DNA of 64,000 nucleotides from CAZGXI01 sp964529715 (GCA_964529715.1 CAZGXI010000015.1:40641-104640), one strand, 5' to 3'; shown: positions 1 through 8,391, counted from the stretch's first letter. The notes: generated by a model from the sequence alone, not told the origin. Translations and numbers: made by a program.

Positions 1-1
1 C

Positions 2-811
2 ACGTTTGACCTGCCGCTTTCCAGCCGCCAGAGCGCGCCGCTGTCGCTGGTCGCCAGTGCGTTCGGCTATCTGAGTGCCCCGACCTACTACGGGACGTAC
101 TACGGGATCAGCGGCTACACCGGCGGGCTGGAACTGACCGTCCAGGACATCCTGGGGGCAGATTACCGGGGCGATACTTATTACTACAGCTACAGCACGC
201 CCGCGACGCCGGAGTTGCGCCGCCGCCAGCAACAACAGGACTTTGTAGCAGCCCTGGCGCTGGACCGCGACCTGAGCGGCGGGCGCGGCGACCGCGTGTT
301 CGTGGTCGGGTGGACACACTCCTCGCCACTGAACCTGGACCTGGAGGGCGCGCCCTGGGTCGCCGACGATCTGACACTGTATATCTTCGAGATTCCGCTG
401 ACGGTTGCGCCGACCGCGGGAACGGTGGAGATTTCGCCTGGTTTTTCTACCTGGATTCCCCTCGCCGAGGCCACAACGACTGGCTTCACGCCCTACGAGC
501 TGACGATTAACGGCGGCGACCGGGCAGCCTTCCGCTTCACGCCCCTGCCGACGGCCCAACTGGCCCGCGTGACCGGCCTGGAAATCACGGCGCGGCGGAA
601 CAGCCCCGGCGCGGCGGTCATTTCGCTGTGGGACTGGCACGAGGAAAGCTGGGTAGACATCGACACGACGGGCGTAAGCCGTATCGCCGTGCCGGACCCG
701 GCGCGCTTCGTCGGGCCGGCGAACGCTGTGCAGGTGCTCGTCACGCCGACCGTCGTGGGCACGTATGTCACGTACCAGCAGGTCGATGTGACGTGGTATG
801 GGGAATTCTAA
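2..811 (+). CDS. C-terminal part of an unrecognised protein (5' end outside window)
   Basis: The frame is open from the first base of the window to the stop at 809-811, so this is the last 269 or so residues of a gene that begins upstream. I recognise no family. The visible part has no clear membrane segment. It is rich in aromatic and beta-prone stretches, for example YYGTYYGISGYTGG near the window edge and VGTYVTYQQVDVTWYGEF at the C-terminus, which would suit an extracytoplasmic beta-rich domain (inference). An internal TTG at 215 is unlikely to be the start because the frame remains open upstream. It lies about 110 bases before an ABC ATPase on the same strand, separated by a dispersed repeat, and may belong to that transporter locus. 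Confidence 0.6.
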   Translation, partial: TFDLPLSSRQSAPLSLVASAFGYLSAPTYYGTYYGISGYTGGLELTVQDILGADYRGDTYYYSYSTPATPELRRRQQQQDFVAALALDRDLSGGRGDRVFVVGWTHSSPLNLDLEGAPWVADDLTLYIFEIPLTVAPTAGTVEISPGFSTWIPLAEATTTGFTPYELTINGGDRAAFRFTPLPTAQLARVTGLEITARRNSPGAAVISLWDWHEESWVDIDTTGVSRIAVPDPARFVGPANAVQVLVTPTVVGTYVTYQQVDVTWYGEF

Positions 812-917
812 AAGTTCAAAATGTTGAGTTTTGAGTGCTCAGTTACGCCTGCGTCGTAAGCGCGCAGGAGAGGAAAACTTACAACTCAAAACTCAGAACG
901 CAACACTTTCAACTGAG
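812..917. repeat. dispersed GAGTTTT-type repeat, inverted pair
   Basis: A left arm (about 812-843, containing TTGAGTTTTGAGTGCTCAG) and a right arm (about 880-917, containing CAACTCAAAACTCAGAACG) are imperfect reverse complements around a loop of about 36 bases. The same family recurs at 1884-1987, 2923-2960 with 3322-3361, 26750-26790 and 35974-36083. The frame of the downstream ABC ATPase is open across it, but translation of the repeat would add a non-family N-terminus, so the ATPase start was placed after it. Confidence 0.7.
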
Positions 918-920
918 GGC

Positions 921-1883
921 ATGATGACCGCAATCATCGAAACAAAGAACCTGGTCAAACGCTACGGCAAGCTGGAGGCGGTGAGCAACCTGAACCTGGT
1001 TGTGCCAGAAGGGGCCGTATACGGCTTCGTCGGGCCGAACGGCGCGGGCAAGACCACCACCATGCGCATCCTGACCACGCTGATGAAGCCCACCGCCGGC
1101 GAGGCGTATGTAGCAGGCTACTCCGTTACCCAGGACCCACGCAACGTACGCCGCGCCATCGGCTACATGCCAGACTTCTTCGGCGTGTACGAGGACATGA
1201 AGGTGTGGGAATACCTGGACTTTTTCGCCGCCTGTTACGACATCCCGGAGCGTGAGCGCCCCAAGCTGATCAGCGATCTGCTGGAATTGGTGGACCTTTC
1301 GCATCGCAAAGACGACATGGTCGATAAGCTCAGCCGGGGCATGAAGCAGCGGCTCTGCCTGGCCCGCACCCTGACCCACGACCCGCAGGTGCTCATCCTG
1401 GACGAGCCGGCGTCGGGCCTGGACCCGCGCGCGCGCATCGAGGTGCGCGAACTGCTGGTCGAACTCTCGCGCATGGGCAAAACCATCTTCTTCTCCTCGC
1501 ACATCCTGGCCGATGTGAGCGAAATCTGCACCCATCTGGGCATCATCGAAGCCGGGCAGATGGTGGCGCAGGGCAGCATGGAGGAGATGCAGCGCCAGCT
1601 CATCCCCCACCGCGAGATCACGATCACGCTGCTGGAGGCAGGCGACGTGGAACGGGCCAGGGCCGCCATCGGGAGCGTGCCGGGCATCGTCGAGATCATC
1701 GACCTGCCCGCCAGTGACAAGGGCCGCCCACGCATCCAGGTGAACTTCAGCGGCGAGGACGAGGGCGTGGCCCTGATCAGCCGCAAGTTGAGCGAGGAAG
1801 GCATCGCCGTGTTGGGCTTCAGCGAAGAGGAGCGCAACCTGGAGGCCGTCTTTATGCGCGCCACGAAGGGTCTGGTGACGTAG
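921..1883 (+). CDS. ABC transporter ATP-binding protein (ABC-2/NatA type)
   Basis: A cytoplasmic ATPase that powers an ABC-2 type exporter. Walker A is GPNGAGKT (residues 38-45). The signature is LSRGM (about 138) instead of the canonical LSGGQ, as is common in the NatA/CcmA group. Walker B is VLILDEPASGLDP (about 157-169), followed by an H-loop in the FFSSHILAD stretch. About 100 residues follow the ATPase core and may be a regulatory domain. Length is about 320 residues. The frame is open from 831, but 831-920 is a dispersed repeat; ATG 921 (or 924) starts the conserved part (IIETKNLVKRYGK). Its partners are probably the membrane proteins at 1945 and 3374. The substrate is unknown. Confidence 0.93.
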   Translation: MMTAIIETKNLVKRYGKLEAVSNLNLVVPEGAVYGFVGPNGAGKTTTMRILTTLMKPTAGEAYVAGYSVTQDPRNVRRAIGYMPDFFGVYEDMKVWEYLDFFAACYDIPERERPKLISDLLELVDLSHRKDDMVDKLSRGMKQRLCLARTLTHDPQVLILDEPASGLDPRARIEVRELLVELSRMGKTIFFSSHILADVSEICTHLGIIEAGQMVAQGSMEEMQRQLIPHREITITLLEAGDVERARAAIGSVPGIVEIIDLPASDKGRPRIQVNFSGEDEGVALISRKLSEEGIAVLGFSEEERNLEAVFMRATKGLVT

Positions 1884-1987
1884 TTTTGAGTTAAGAGTTT
1901 TGAGTTTTCAATTGATCTGCCGGACTGGGTAAGGGCGCACGTCGATGACTCTGAAGAGTCTGGAACTCAAAACTCAGCACTCAAAAC
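1884..1987. repeat. dispersed GAGTTTT-type repeat, inverted pair overlapping a gene start
   Basis: The left arm at 1884-1911 (TTTTGAGTTAAGAGTTTTGAG) and the right arm at 1963-1987 (GAACTCAAAACTCAGCACTC) are inverted copies of the family described at 812. The right arm lies inside the first codons of the membrane protein annotated at 1945, so either the repeat has become coding or the true start is further downstream. Confidence 0.6.
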
Positions 1988-2922
1988 CCGGCGCTCTGCT
2001 GTCCCCCTGGCGCGCGGCGTGGAATCATGCCCTGGCAGCCTATTATCGGGGTCAGACGGCGCCGTGCCGTTTTCTACATCTAGAAGCGGCGGCGGCCCGG
2101 TTGGTGTGGGGGTTGTTCCTGGGCGGGACGGCGCTGGGTGTGGCCGCCTACCCGCAGGCAGCGGATGTGACCTGCGACTGGTTCGCCTGCCACTATCCCC
2201 TGACCCGCATTGGTCACCCTCTGGAGACGGTGATCGGGATGCTGACGAGCCTGCTGATGATCGGGTACTGCCTGCTGCCGTTGGCGCTGCTGCTGATCGC
2301 GGTGGTGCTGTTTTTCCGACGGCGGCGCAGCTACCGCTCACCTCTGACGCTGGCAAGCGGCTGGTCAAACGGTGCGACGGCGCTGTTGGCGATCACGCCG
2401 CTGGGGCCGGAGGGGTTGGTGCGCGTGCGCTTTCTGGCGCGGTTGTATGGCTTCTGGCGGCGGCGCGCACTGATCGCCGTGATCCTCGGCGCAGTGGCCA
2501 CCGTCATTGTGAGCTGGCACATCCTGTGGCCGATCTTCTGGTGGTTGGGAACCTGGGGGCAATGGAGCGCGCAGCTTATCCTGGTGGCGTTGTGGTGCCT
2601 GGCGGCAGTCGCCTGGATGGTGAATCTGGCGGCGCACAGCACGCTGGAAGAAGTCACGTTTACGAACCACCCGGCGCTTTTCCAGCTCGACTGGCGCGCC
2701 CTGCCGGCGCTGACCACCATCGGGTCGCTGATCACGCCGCCGCTGTTGGGCAGGCTGTACTTTTCCACGCACGTCTTTCTGGGCTATCACGACGCCAACG
2801 CGCTGAGTGTGATCATCGCGCCGCCGATTATGCTCGTCACGGGAGTGGTTTTCGCCGCGATTAACTATGCGCTGGCCGGCTGGATTCTCAAGGCGAGAAT
2901 CGCAGAATTGAGGCTGTTTTAA
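1945..2922 (+). CDS. multi-pass membrane protein, probable partner of the ABC-2 exporter
   Basis: Unrecognised integral membrane protein of about 325 residues. Hydrophobic segments are visible at about residues 50-70, 95-125, 170-195, 200-225, 255-275 and 290-315, separated by Arg-rich loops such as FRRRRSYR. Small hydrophilic patches contain Cys (VTCDWFACHYPL). ATG 1945 is the only ATG start upstream of the membrane segments, but residues 4-14 are encoded by a dispersed repeat and no clear Shine-Dalgarno precedes it, so the start is uncertain; TTG 2101 is an alternative. It sits between the ABC ATPase and an ABC permease on the same strand, so a role in that transporter is likely but unproven. 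Confidence 0.7.
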   Translation: MTLKSLELKTQHSKPGALLSPWRAAWNHALAAYYRGQTAPCRFLHLEAAAARLVWGLFLGGTALGVAAYPQAADVTCDWFACHYPLTRIGHPLETVIGMLTSLLMIGYCLLPLALLLIAVVLFFRRRRSYRSPLTLASGWSNGATALLAITPLGPEGLVRVRFLARLYGFWRRRALIAVILGAVATVIVSWHILWPIFWWLGTWGQWSAQLILVALWCLAAVAWMVNLAAHSTLEEVTFTNHPALFQLDWRALPALTTIGSLITPPLLGRLYFSTHVFLGYHDANALSVIIAPPIMLVTGVVFAAINYALAGWILKARIAELRLF

Positions 2923-2960
2923 GTTCGCAGTTTTGAGTTATCAGTTTTGAGTTATCAGAG
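2923..2960 (+). repeat. GAGTTTT-type repeat, left arm flanking a four-helix-bundle gene
   Basis: CAGTTTTGAGT, three bases, then CAGTTTTGAGTT. The right arm at 3322-3361 is its reverse complement with few differences, so the two arms enclose the gene at 2974-3321. Confidence 0.7.
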
Positions 2961-2973
2961 AAGCGCGGTCTAC

Positions 2974-3321
2974 ATGGGCGAGAGTATCATACAGCAAAAA
3001 AGTTTCGCATTCGCCCTGGAAATCATCAGGCTCTATCGGGAACTAAAGCGCAAAGGCGAGCACGTTCTCTCCAGACAAGTGCTGCGAAGTGGAACAAGCA
3101 TCGGGGCAAACGTTGAAGAAGCCAGCGCCGGACAGAGTCGCAAGGATTTTCTGGCAAAGGTGGCGATTGCATCCAAAGAGGCACGTGAAACACGCTACTG
3201 GCTGCGCCTGCTACAAAAGTCCCAGCTTGTCAAAATTGATGTCAGCTCCGCGTTGGATCAGGTAGACGAGTTGATTCGTATTCTGACTGCCATCGTCAAG
3301 ACGACGGGTAAAACGCCTTGA
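2974..3321 (+). CDS. four-helix bundle protein (23S rRNA intervening-sequence/S23 family)
   Basis: About 115 residues matching the four-helix bundle/S23 family by its characteristic blocks: SFAFALEIIRLYRELK near the N-terminus, the central VLRSGTSIGANVEEASAG, then KEARETRYWLRLL. Members are cytoplasmic homopentameric bundles found in 23S rRNA intervening sequences and scattered in genomes; molecular function is generally unknown. ATG 2974 is chosen because the TTG at 2947 lies in a dispersed repeat. The gene sits alone between inverted arms of the GAGTTTT repeat family (2923-2960 and 3322-3361) and splits two membrane components of an ABC-2 exporter, which looks like an insertion rather than a transporter subunit. 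Confidence 0.85.
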   Translation: MGESIIQQKSFAFALEIIRLYRELKRKGEHVLSRQVLRSGTSIGANVEEASAGQSRKDFLAKVAIASKEARETRYWLRLLQKSQLVKIDVSSALDQVDELIRILTAIVKTTGKTP

Positions 3322-3361
3322 ATTCAAACTTAGAACTGTCCACTCAAAACTGAGAACTCGC
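3322..3361 (-). repeat. GAGTTTT-type repeat, right arm flanking the four-helix-bundle gene
   Basis: On the minus strand it reads CTCAGTTTTGAGT, three bases, then CAGTTCTAAGTTTG, matching the left arm at 2923-2960. Confidence 0.7.
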
Positions 3362-3373
3362 AAGGAGCAGGCG

Positions 3374-4333
3374 ATGACTGTCGCAGAAAGTACTTCCCCG
3401 CGCACCCGCCGCACCCTGCGCGAGCGGCTGTTCGGCAACCCGGTGGCGCTCAAGGAACTGCGTGGGCGGATGCGCGGCGCGCGCGCCTTCATCGTGCTCA
3501 CGGTCTACCTGGCCCTGATGAGCGGCTTCACCACGCTGGTCTATGTGCTGTACGCTTCGTCGCTGTCGTATATGCCGAGCGGTGTGCAGGGCGGCCAGAT
3601 CGGACGTGTGCTGTTTATGAGTGTGGTGGGCGTGGAACTGTTCTTGGTGACGTTTATCGCCCCGGCTTTTGCGGCGGGGGCGATCAGCGGCGAACGCGAA
3701 CGGCAGACCTACGATCTGCTGCGCGCCACGCTGCTGCCGTCGCGGGCGTTGGTCAGCGGCAAGCTGATCTCGACCCTGTCGTATATCTTCTTGCTGCTGC
3801 TGACGGCGATTCCCCTGCAGGGCATTGCCTTCCTGTTTGGTGGCGTGACAGAGATGGAGATCATTCTGTCGTTTGTGATCCTGATCGTGACGGCGCTACT
3901 GCTGGGTACGGTGGGCGTGTTCTTCTCCGCCATCACCCAACGGACGTTGACCGCCAGTATATTAAGCTATGCCTTCGCGCTGATCTCGATGCTGGTGCTG
4001 CCGCTGGTGCTGTTGATCATTGGGCCGGTCGTCAGCGGCATGTTGTACGGCGTGTTCAGCAGTGGAGGAACCACCATCTCACCGGTGCTGGAAGCGGCCA
4101 TGTACTACGGGCTGGGGCTACTCATCGCCACCAACCCGCTGGGGACGCTGTTCGGCACGTTGATCTTGCTGATCGACCGACAGGAGATCGGCTTCTTTTC
4201 GGTCACACTGCAAAACGGCACGCTCATCCCGATGGTGTCGCCCTGGGTAGTGTTCACGATTCTGGGGCTGGCGCTGTCATTGGTGCTGCTGGTGCTCACC
4301 ATCAAGCGCGTGAACCGGATCGAGGAAGTCTAG
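3374..4333 (+). CDS. ABC-2 type transporter permease
   Basis: Integral membrane permease of about 319 residues. After a basic, cytoplasmic N-terminus (RRTLRERLFGNPVALKELRGR, typical of ABC-2 permeases) about six hydrophobic segments are visible. The block GAISGERERQTYDLLRATLL is the conserved cytoplasmic loop of ABC-2 permeases, in which the SGERE stretch marks the coupling region. ATG 3374 is preceded by AAGGAG with good spacing. It most likely pairs with the ATPase at 921. The short basic C-terminus ends IKRVNRIEEV. The exported substrate cannot be read from the sequence. Confidence 0.9.
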   Translation: MTVAESTSPRTRRTLRERLFGNPVALKELRGRMRGARAFIVLTVYLALMSGFTTLVYVLYASSLSYMPSGVQGGQIGRVLFMSVVGVELFLVTFIAPAFAAGAISGERERQTYDLLRATLLPSRALVSGKLISTLSYIFLLLLTAIPLQGIAFLFGGVTEMEIILSFVILIVTALLLGTVGVFFSAITQRTLTASILSYAFALISMLVLPLVLLIIGPVVSGMLYGVFSSGGTTISPVLEAAMYYGLGLLIATNPLGTLFGTLILLIDRQEIGFFSVTLQNGTLIPMVSPWVVFTILGLALSLVLLVLTIKRVNRIEEV

Positions 4334-4392
4334 TAAGCGCCAGGCCGCACACGCCAGATCGGATCATGAAGAACACCACAGGAGAACCCCCC

Positions 4393-4914
4393 ATGTCGGA
4401 TAAAATCCTTGTCGCCTATGCCACGCGGAACGGCTCTACGGCCAGCGTGGCTGAGGCTATCGGCCAGACCCTGACCAACAGCGGCGCGCAGGTTGACGTG
4501 CGCCCCATGCAAGACGTGACCGACCTCACCCCCTACCGGGCCGTGGTGGCCGGGAGCGCCATTCGCGGGGCGCAGTGGCTGCCGGAGGCCATGCAGTTCA
4601 TGCGAACTCACCGGGCGGCCCTGGCCCAGAGGCCCTTCGTCACGTTTACGGTATGCATGACGCTCGCCATGAAGAACAGCGAGAAATACCGCGCAGGCGT
4701 GGCGGACTGGTTGGCGCCAGTACGCGCGCTGGTCAAGCCGCTGCGCGAGGGCTACTTCGCCGGGGTGCTGGACATCAAGCAGGTGGAGTCGTTGGGCGAT
4801 AAGCTGAAGTTCCGCCTGAGCGTTGCGCTGGGCGTCTGGTCGGAGGGCGATCACCGGGACTGGGATGCCATCCGCGCCTGGGCCGCCGATCTCAAGCCCC
4901 TACTGGAAACGTAA
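4393..4914 (+). CDS. flavodoxin-domain protein, HemG-like
   Basis: Soluble flavodoxin-fold protein of about 173 residues. The N-terminal FMN phosphate loop is YATRNGSTASVAEAIG, and the following blocks (VVAGSAIRGAQWLPEAMQF; FVTFTVCMTLAMKN) resemble menaquinone-dependent protoporphyrinogen IX dehydrogenase HemG and related short flavodoxins. The haem-pathway role is inference from the fold; no other haem gene is adjacent, although haem demand is implied by the cytochrome cluster at 36.9-41.4 kb. ATG 4393 is preceded by AGGAG. An in-frame ATG at 4366 would add nine residues that do not resemble the family. Confidence 0.8.
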   Translation: MSDKILVAYATRNGSTASVAEAIGQTLTNSGAQVDVRPMQDVTDLTPYRAVVAGSAIRGAQWLPEAMQFMRTHRAALAQRPFVTFTVCMTLAMKNSEKYRAGVADWLAPVRALVKPLREGYFAGVLDIKQVESLGDKLKFRLSVALGVWSEGDHRDWDAIRAWAADLKPLLET

Positions 4915-4941
4915 CCTCCACAAGCAACCGCCAGGGAACTG

Positions 4942-4971
4942 TTGGGCGCGGGGGGCCGTCTGTTCTATAAT
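4942..4971 (+). promoter_or_regulatory. sigma-70-type promoter for the coiled-coil membrane protein gene
   Basis: TTGGGC (4942-4947), 18-base spacer, TATAAT (4966-4971). The -10 box covers an upstream in-frame TTG (4971), supporting the ATG at 5007 as the true start. Confidence 0.55.
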
Positions 4972-5006
4972 TGGGAATAGAGATCAAGAAACAAAGGTCG
5001 CGTGCC

Positions 5007-6764
5007 ATGCCCCCTGAAATTACGTCCAAACTCCTGCGGCTGTTGGCTCGTTGGGATCGCCGTCTGCGCTTGCAGCAGAGCTTCATCTGGGGGCCGCGCG
5101 GCGTTATCGCCGGGCTGGCCATCGGCGTGATGGGCGCGCTGCTGGCACGGCTGCGGCCCTGGCTGCTGCCAGCAGAGCTGGTGGCATTGGCCGGGTTGGC
5201 GGCGTTGCTGGGCCTGGTCCTGGCGCTGGTGATCGTGTGGGCGGTCCGGCGAGATGTGATCAAGACAGCCCGCGCCTTCGACCGTCGTTTTGGCCTCAAG
5301 GAGCGCGTCAGCACGGCGCTGGAACTGGCGGCAGGCCGCATCCGTTCCCCGAACGCCGAAATCACCGCGCGGCAGGTAGCCGATACCCTCAGCCGCGCTG
5401 AGCGCATCGACGCGCGGGCCTACCTGCCGTTGCGCTTTCGGCGGCGCGATTGGGCCGTGCTGGCCACGCTGCTCCTGGCGCTGGCGGCGCTGCTGCTGAT
5501 CGAGAACCCGCAAAACGACGTCCTGGCGCAGGAACAGGCCCTCCAGTCTGCCATCGCCCAGCAGGCCGCCGAACTGCAAGACCTGCGCGAGCAGATCGCC
5601 AACAGCACCGAACTGGACGAAAACACGCGCCAGGAGATGTTGCAAGAACTCGACGACGCCATCGAGACGTTGCAGCAGCAGGAACTTTCGCAAGAAGAGG
5701 CCGTCGCCACCCTCTCTGACCTGGCCCAGGCCATGCAGGACATCGCCGCGCAGACCGACATCCCCCCGGCACAGCAGCAGGCTTTCGACCAGGCCGCGCA
5801 GGAACTCGCCGAGCAGTCCACCGAGCTTTCGCAGGCCCTGGACGAAGGCGCGCTCGACCAGGCCGCCGCAGCGATGCAGGACCTGGCCCAGAACCTCGGC
5901 CAGATGAGCCAGGCCGAACAGCAAGACCTGGCCCAGGCATTGGACAATGCCGCCGAGGCGCTCGCCGAGACGAACCCCGATCTGGCCGCGTCGATGCAGC
6001 AGGCCGCCGAGTCGCTCCAGCAGGGCGATCAGGAGGCCGCACAACAGGCGCTGGAGCAGGCCGCCGAGCAATTGCAGCAGCAGCAGCAAGAACTGGCACA
6101 GAGCACAAACAATGTCGGGCAGCAGATGGTCTCCCAGGCCATGCACCAGGCCAACGCCGGGGCACAGCGCATCGCCCAGTCGGGGACCGGCTCGGCCTAC
6201 ACGCAGCAGCAGACCAATACCTCCGGCGGCAACAGCCCTTCGCCGATCAGCGGCGGTCAGGGCCAGGGCATGGACTCCAACCAGTCCGGCCAAAGCGGGC
6301 AAAGCGGGCAGGGGGAGCAGGGCCAGAGCACCGGCGAAGGCATGAGCGCCGGCAACCAGGGCGGTCAGGGCATGGAACAGACCCAGGGCACAGGTGGCGG
6401 CGCGGGCGACAGCCCCGGCGAAGGGCAGGAAGGCGGATTCCAGGCCAGCGGCAATCCGATCAGCCAGAACAACACCCCCGACGGCCAGGGCATGGAGGAG
6501 TACGAGCCGATCTTCGCCCCGCAGTCCATCGGCGGTGAAGGCGGCCCAGAGGTCCAGATCAGCGGTTCGGACCAGCCGGGCAACGTCGTCACCGATGAGG
6601 GCGAACTGGTCGAGAACCCTGCCGGCCAGTCCATCGTCGGCTACAACGAGGTCTTCAGCGACTACGCCAACGCGGCCAACCAGGCGCTCGAAAGCGACTA
6701 CATCCCGCTCAGCCTGCGCGACGTGGTGCACGATTATTTCTCGTCGCTGGAGCCAGGCCGGTAG
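5007..6764 (+). CDS. membrane-anchored Gln/Ala-rich coiled-coil protein (DUF4175-like)
   Basis: About 585 residues. Two hydrophobic segments lie at about residues 28-50 and 58-85 and a third near 155-170, followed by a very long Gln/Ala/Glu-rich, coiled-coil-prone region (about 175-390), a Gly/Ser/Gln-rich low-complexity stretch (about 400-495), and a short conserved end (SLRDVVHDYFSSLEPGR). The block TARAFDRRFGLKERVSTALE recalls DUF4175-type proteins, which occur in loci with MoxR, DUF58 and VWA genes as here (8467, 12916, 14390). By analogy it may be an envelope component of a MoxR/VWA assembly; this is inference. A promoter lies at 4942-4971. The start is ATG 5007. Confidence 0.75.
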   Translation: MPPEITSKLLRLLARWDRRLRLQQSFIWGPRGVIAGLAIGVMGALLARLRPWLLPAELVALAGLAALLGLVLALVIVWAVRRDVIKTARAFDRRFGLKERVSTALELAAGRIRSPNAEITARQVADTLSRAERIDARAYLPLRFRRRDWAVLATLLLALAALLLIENPQNDVLAQEQALQSAIAQQAAELQDLREQIANSTELDENTRQEMLQELDDAIETLQQQELSQEEAVATLSDLAQAMQDIAAQTDIPPAQQQAFDQAAQELAEQSTELSQALDEGALDQAAAAMQDLAQNLGQMSQAEQQDLAQALDNAAEALAETNPDLAASMQQAAESLQQGDQEAAQQALEQAAEQLQQQQQELAQSTNNVGQQMVSQAMHQANAGAQRIAQSGTGSAYTQQQTNTSGGNSPSPISGGQGQGMDSNQSGQSGQSGQGEQGQSTGEGMSAGNQGGQGMEQTQGTGGGAGDSPGEGQEGGFQASGNPISQNNTPDGQGMEEYEPIFAPQSIGGEGGPEVQISGSDQPGNVVTDEGELVENPAGQSIVGYNEVFSDYANAANQALESDYIPLSLRDVVHDYFSSLEPGR

Positions 6765-6797
6765 CCGCTGCACCTGCCGAGATAAGGACGGTCTGCT

Positions 6798-7385
6798 GTG
6801 TTGCTTCGCCGCCTGCCGTTAGTTGTATTGACGCTGTTTCTGGCCGGATGCGTGCTGCCCTTTGAGGCGCAGACGTCCCCGCCGCCAACAGCGGAAATCC
6901 CCCCACCGACCTCTCCGTCCGCTGAGACAGCCGAACCAGAAGCCAGGGCCACCCTTTCCCCGCCGTCCGGCCCGGCAATTCTGCTTCAACAGCCTGTAGG
7001 CGCGGGGACACTGCTGTTGATCCGCTACCAGGGCGCCGGGCAACCCTGCCTGGCGGCGACCTTCACGGCAGAGGTGTTCCAGGCCAACCGCTGCGACGAA
7101 ACCCTCACCCTTGCCCCCGCTTCCGCAGGAGGAAGGGAAGTGGTCGGCGTCGGCTACGTGGATACGCTGACCGACCCCGCCGGAACGACGGTCCGGCTGG
7201 CTTATGGCGTGGTGCACAACCCGGCGATCACCGTCGTCGCGGTGGAGTTTGTGGGCGGCGGCAGCGCCAGCGCGCCCGTCCAGAACGGTGGTTACGCCCT
7301 GGCCCTGAGCAATCAGCAGCAGCCCCGCCGCGCGTCAGGCATCGACCAGTATGGGTATCTAGTGGGACAGTGGAGTTTTGAGTAG
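6798..7385 (+). CDS. putative lipoprotein of unknown function
   Basis: About 195 residues with a signal sequence (LLRRLPLVVLTLF) and lipobox LAGC, so Cys18 would be lipidated and the protein anchored on the outer face of the membrane. A Pro/Thr/Glu linker (about residues 24-58) leads to a globular C-terminal domain of about 130 residues that I do not recognise; it contains two Cys (CLAAT, ANRCDE) that could form a disulfide. GTG 6798 is preceded by AAGGA. It follows the coiled-coil membrane protein by 33 bases and may be cotranscribed with it. Confidence 0.75.
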   Translation: MLLRRLPLVVLTLFLAGCVLPFEAQTSPPPTAEIPPPTSPSAETAEPEARATLSPPSGPAILLQQPVGAGTLLLIRYQGAGQPCLAATFTAEVFQANRCDETLTLAPASAGGREVVGVGYVDTLTDPAGTTVRLAYGVVHNPAITVVAVEFVGGGSASAPVQNGGYALALSNQQQPRRASGIDQYGYLVGQWSFE

Positions 7386-7443
7386 CCGCCAGCCCGGCGC
7401 GTTTACGCGGCTAAAATATAAGGGAAGAACAGCGAGGTGAATA

Positions 7444-7662
7444 ATGTTCGACGTCAATCTCGTAGAGATGATCCAGGAATTGCCGCCCGAACTTCGAGAG
7501 GAAGTCAAAGACTTCGTCGCTTTCCTTCTCGAAAGGCACATCCAGAAACCCAAACGCAGCCATTTACGCCAGGACTGGGCAGGCGGATTAAAAGCGTTCC
7601 GCGATCAATACACTTCGCTGGAACTGCAAAGGAAGGCCGTCGAAGAATGGCGAGGTGATTGA
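7444..7662 (+). CDS. DUF2281-like antitoxin of a PIN toxin pair
   Basis: A 72-residue acidic protein whose N-terminal half (MIQELPPELREEVKDFVAFL) is the typical DUF2281/antitoxin helix pair, followed by a short basic linker and a C-terminal tail likely to embrace the toxin. It is followed, within three bases, by a PIN-domain gene, the standard VapBC-like order. It would neutralise the toxin and probably repress the operon. ATG 7444 is preceded by GAGGTG. Function is inferred from family and context. Confidence 0.8.
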   Translation: MFDVNLVEMIQELPPELREEVKDFVAFLLERHIQKPKRSHLRQDWAGGLKAFRDQYTSLELQRKAVEEWRGD

Positions 7663-7664
7663 GC

Positions 7665-8087
7665 GTGTACCTCGTAGATACCAATACCTGGCTGGAACGA
7701 TTGCTAGAACAAGAACGTTCCGAGGAAGTGAAAGACTTCCTCGATACCGTGCCTTCCCGCCGCCTTTGGATTACCGACTTCGCCTTTCACTCCATCTGCC
7801 TGAGTTTTCTCCGGCTCAAGCAGGCAATCTTATTGCAGCAGTTCGTCGCCGACATATTTATAGAAGGCAGCATCGCACTGGCCCGCCTGACTCCTGAGGA
7901 CATCCGGGTATTGATTGAGGCGATGAACCGCTTCAGCCTCGACTTCGACGACGCCTACCAGTACGCCGCTGCCGAGAAGTACAATCTGACTGTCGTCAGC
8001 TTCGACGCCGACTTCGACCGCACCGAGCGCGGGCGCAAAACGCCGGGACAAATCAACAGGGCGCAGCAAGCCGAAAGCAAGGAATAA
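7665..8087 (+). CDS. PIN-domain ribonuclease toxin (VapC-like)
   Basis: About 140 residues. The first acidic residue of the PIN active site is in YLVDTNTWLERLL; further acidic residues are in LDFDDAYQYAAAEKYNL and the C-terminal VVSFDADFDRTERG, fitting the PIN metal site. These enzymes cleave RNA. GTG 7665 is chosen because the GAGGTG at 7652-7657 is correctly spaced for it; TTG 7659 is too close. It pairs with the antitoxin at 7444. The next gene begins five bases later. Confidence 0.85.
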   Translation: MYLVDTNTWLERLLEQERSEEVKDFLDTVPSRRLWITDFAFHSICLSFLRLKQAILLQQFVADIFIEGSIALARLTPEDIRVLIEAMNRFSLDFDDAYQYAAAEKYNLTVVSFDADFDRTERGRKTPGQINRAQQAESKE

Positions 8088-8091
8088 AAAC

Positions 8092-8391
8092 ATGTTCGAG
8101 CCGATCAAACACAAAAACGAGTTCATGGGCGCCCCCTGTCCGGTGTGCGGCGGCACGGATTTCGAGTGGGGCACGCTCTACCAGGCGCGGCACCGGCCAG
8201 GCCGCCCGATCTGGGGCTACGGTAAGGTCATCACGACGCGCCGCTGCCTGAGTTGTGATAACATCCTGTTGTTTGTGGACGAGGAGGCCACCCGTAAACA
8301 AAACCAATATATCTGGCTGATCGTTGCCATTGCCATCCTGGCGCCGCTGCTGATCCTGTTCATCACATTCACGTTGATCGGCATCCCTTGA
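8092..8391 (+). CDS. small zinc-ribbon membrane protein, unrecognised
   Basis: A 99-residue protein with CPVCGG (residues 16-21) and CLSC (about 52-55), the two knuckles of a zinc ribbon, then one C-terminal hydrophobic segment (IWLIVAIAILAPLLILFITF). It is likely anchored in the membrane with the zinc ribbon in the cytoplasm. I do not recognise a family. It follows the PIN toxin by five bases, more likely by compaction than by function. Confidence 0.7.
   Translation: MFEPIKHKNEFMGAPCPVCGGTDFEWGTLYQARHRPGRPIWGYGKVITTRRCLSCDNILLFVDEEATRKQNQYIWLIVAIAILAPLLILFITFTLIGIP

Noticed and set aside
831..920. N-terminal extension of the ABC ATPase
   Set aside because: Encoded by a dispersed repeat; family homology begins after ATG 921.
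4965..6773. 602-codon minus-strand ORF opposite the coiled-coil gene
   Set aside because: It is the antisense shadow of a Gln/Ala-rich gene. It has no recognisable motifs, and the plus-strand gene has a promoter and a family-like N-terminus.
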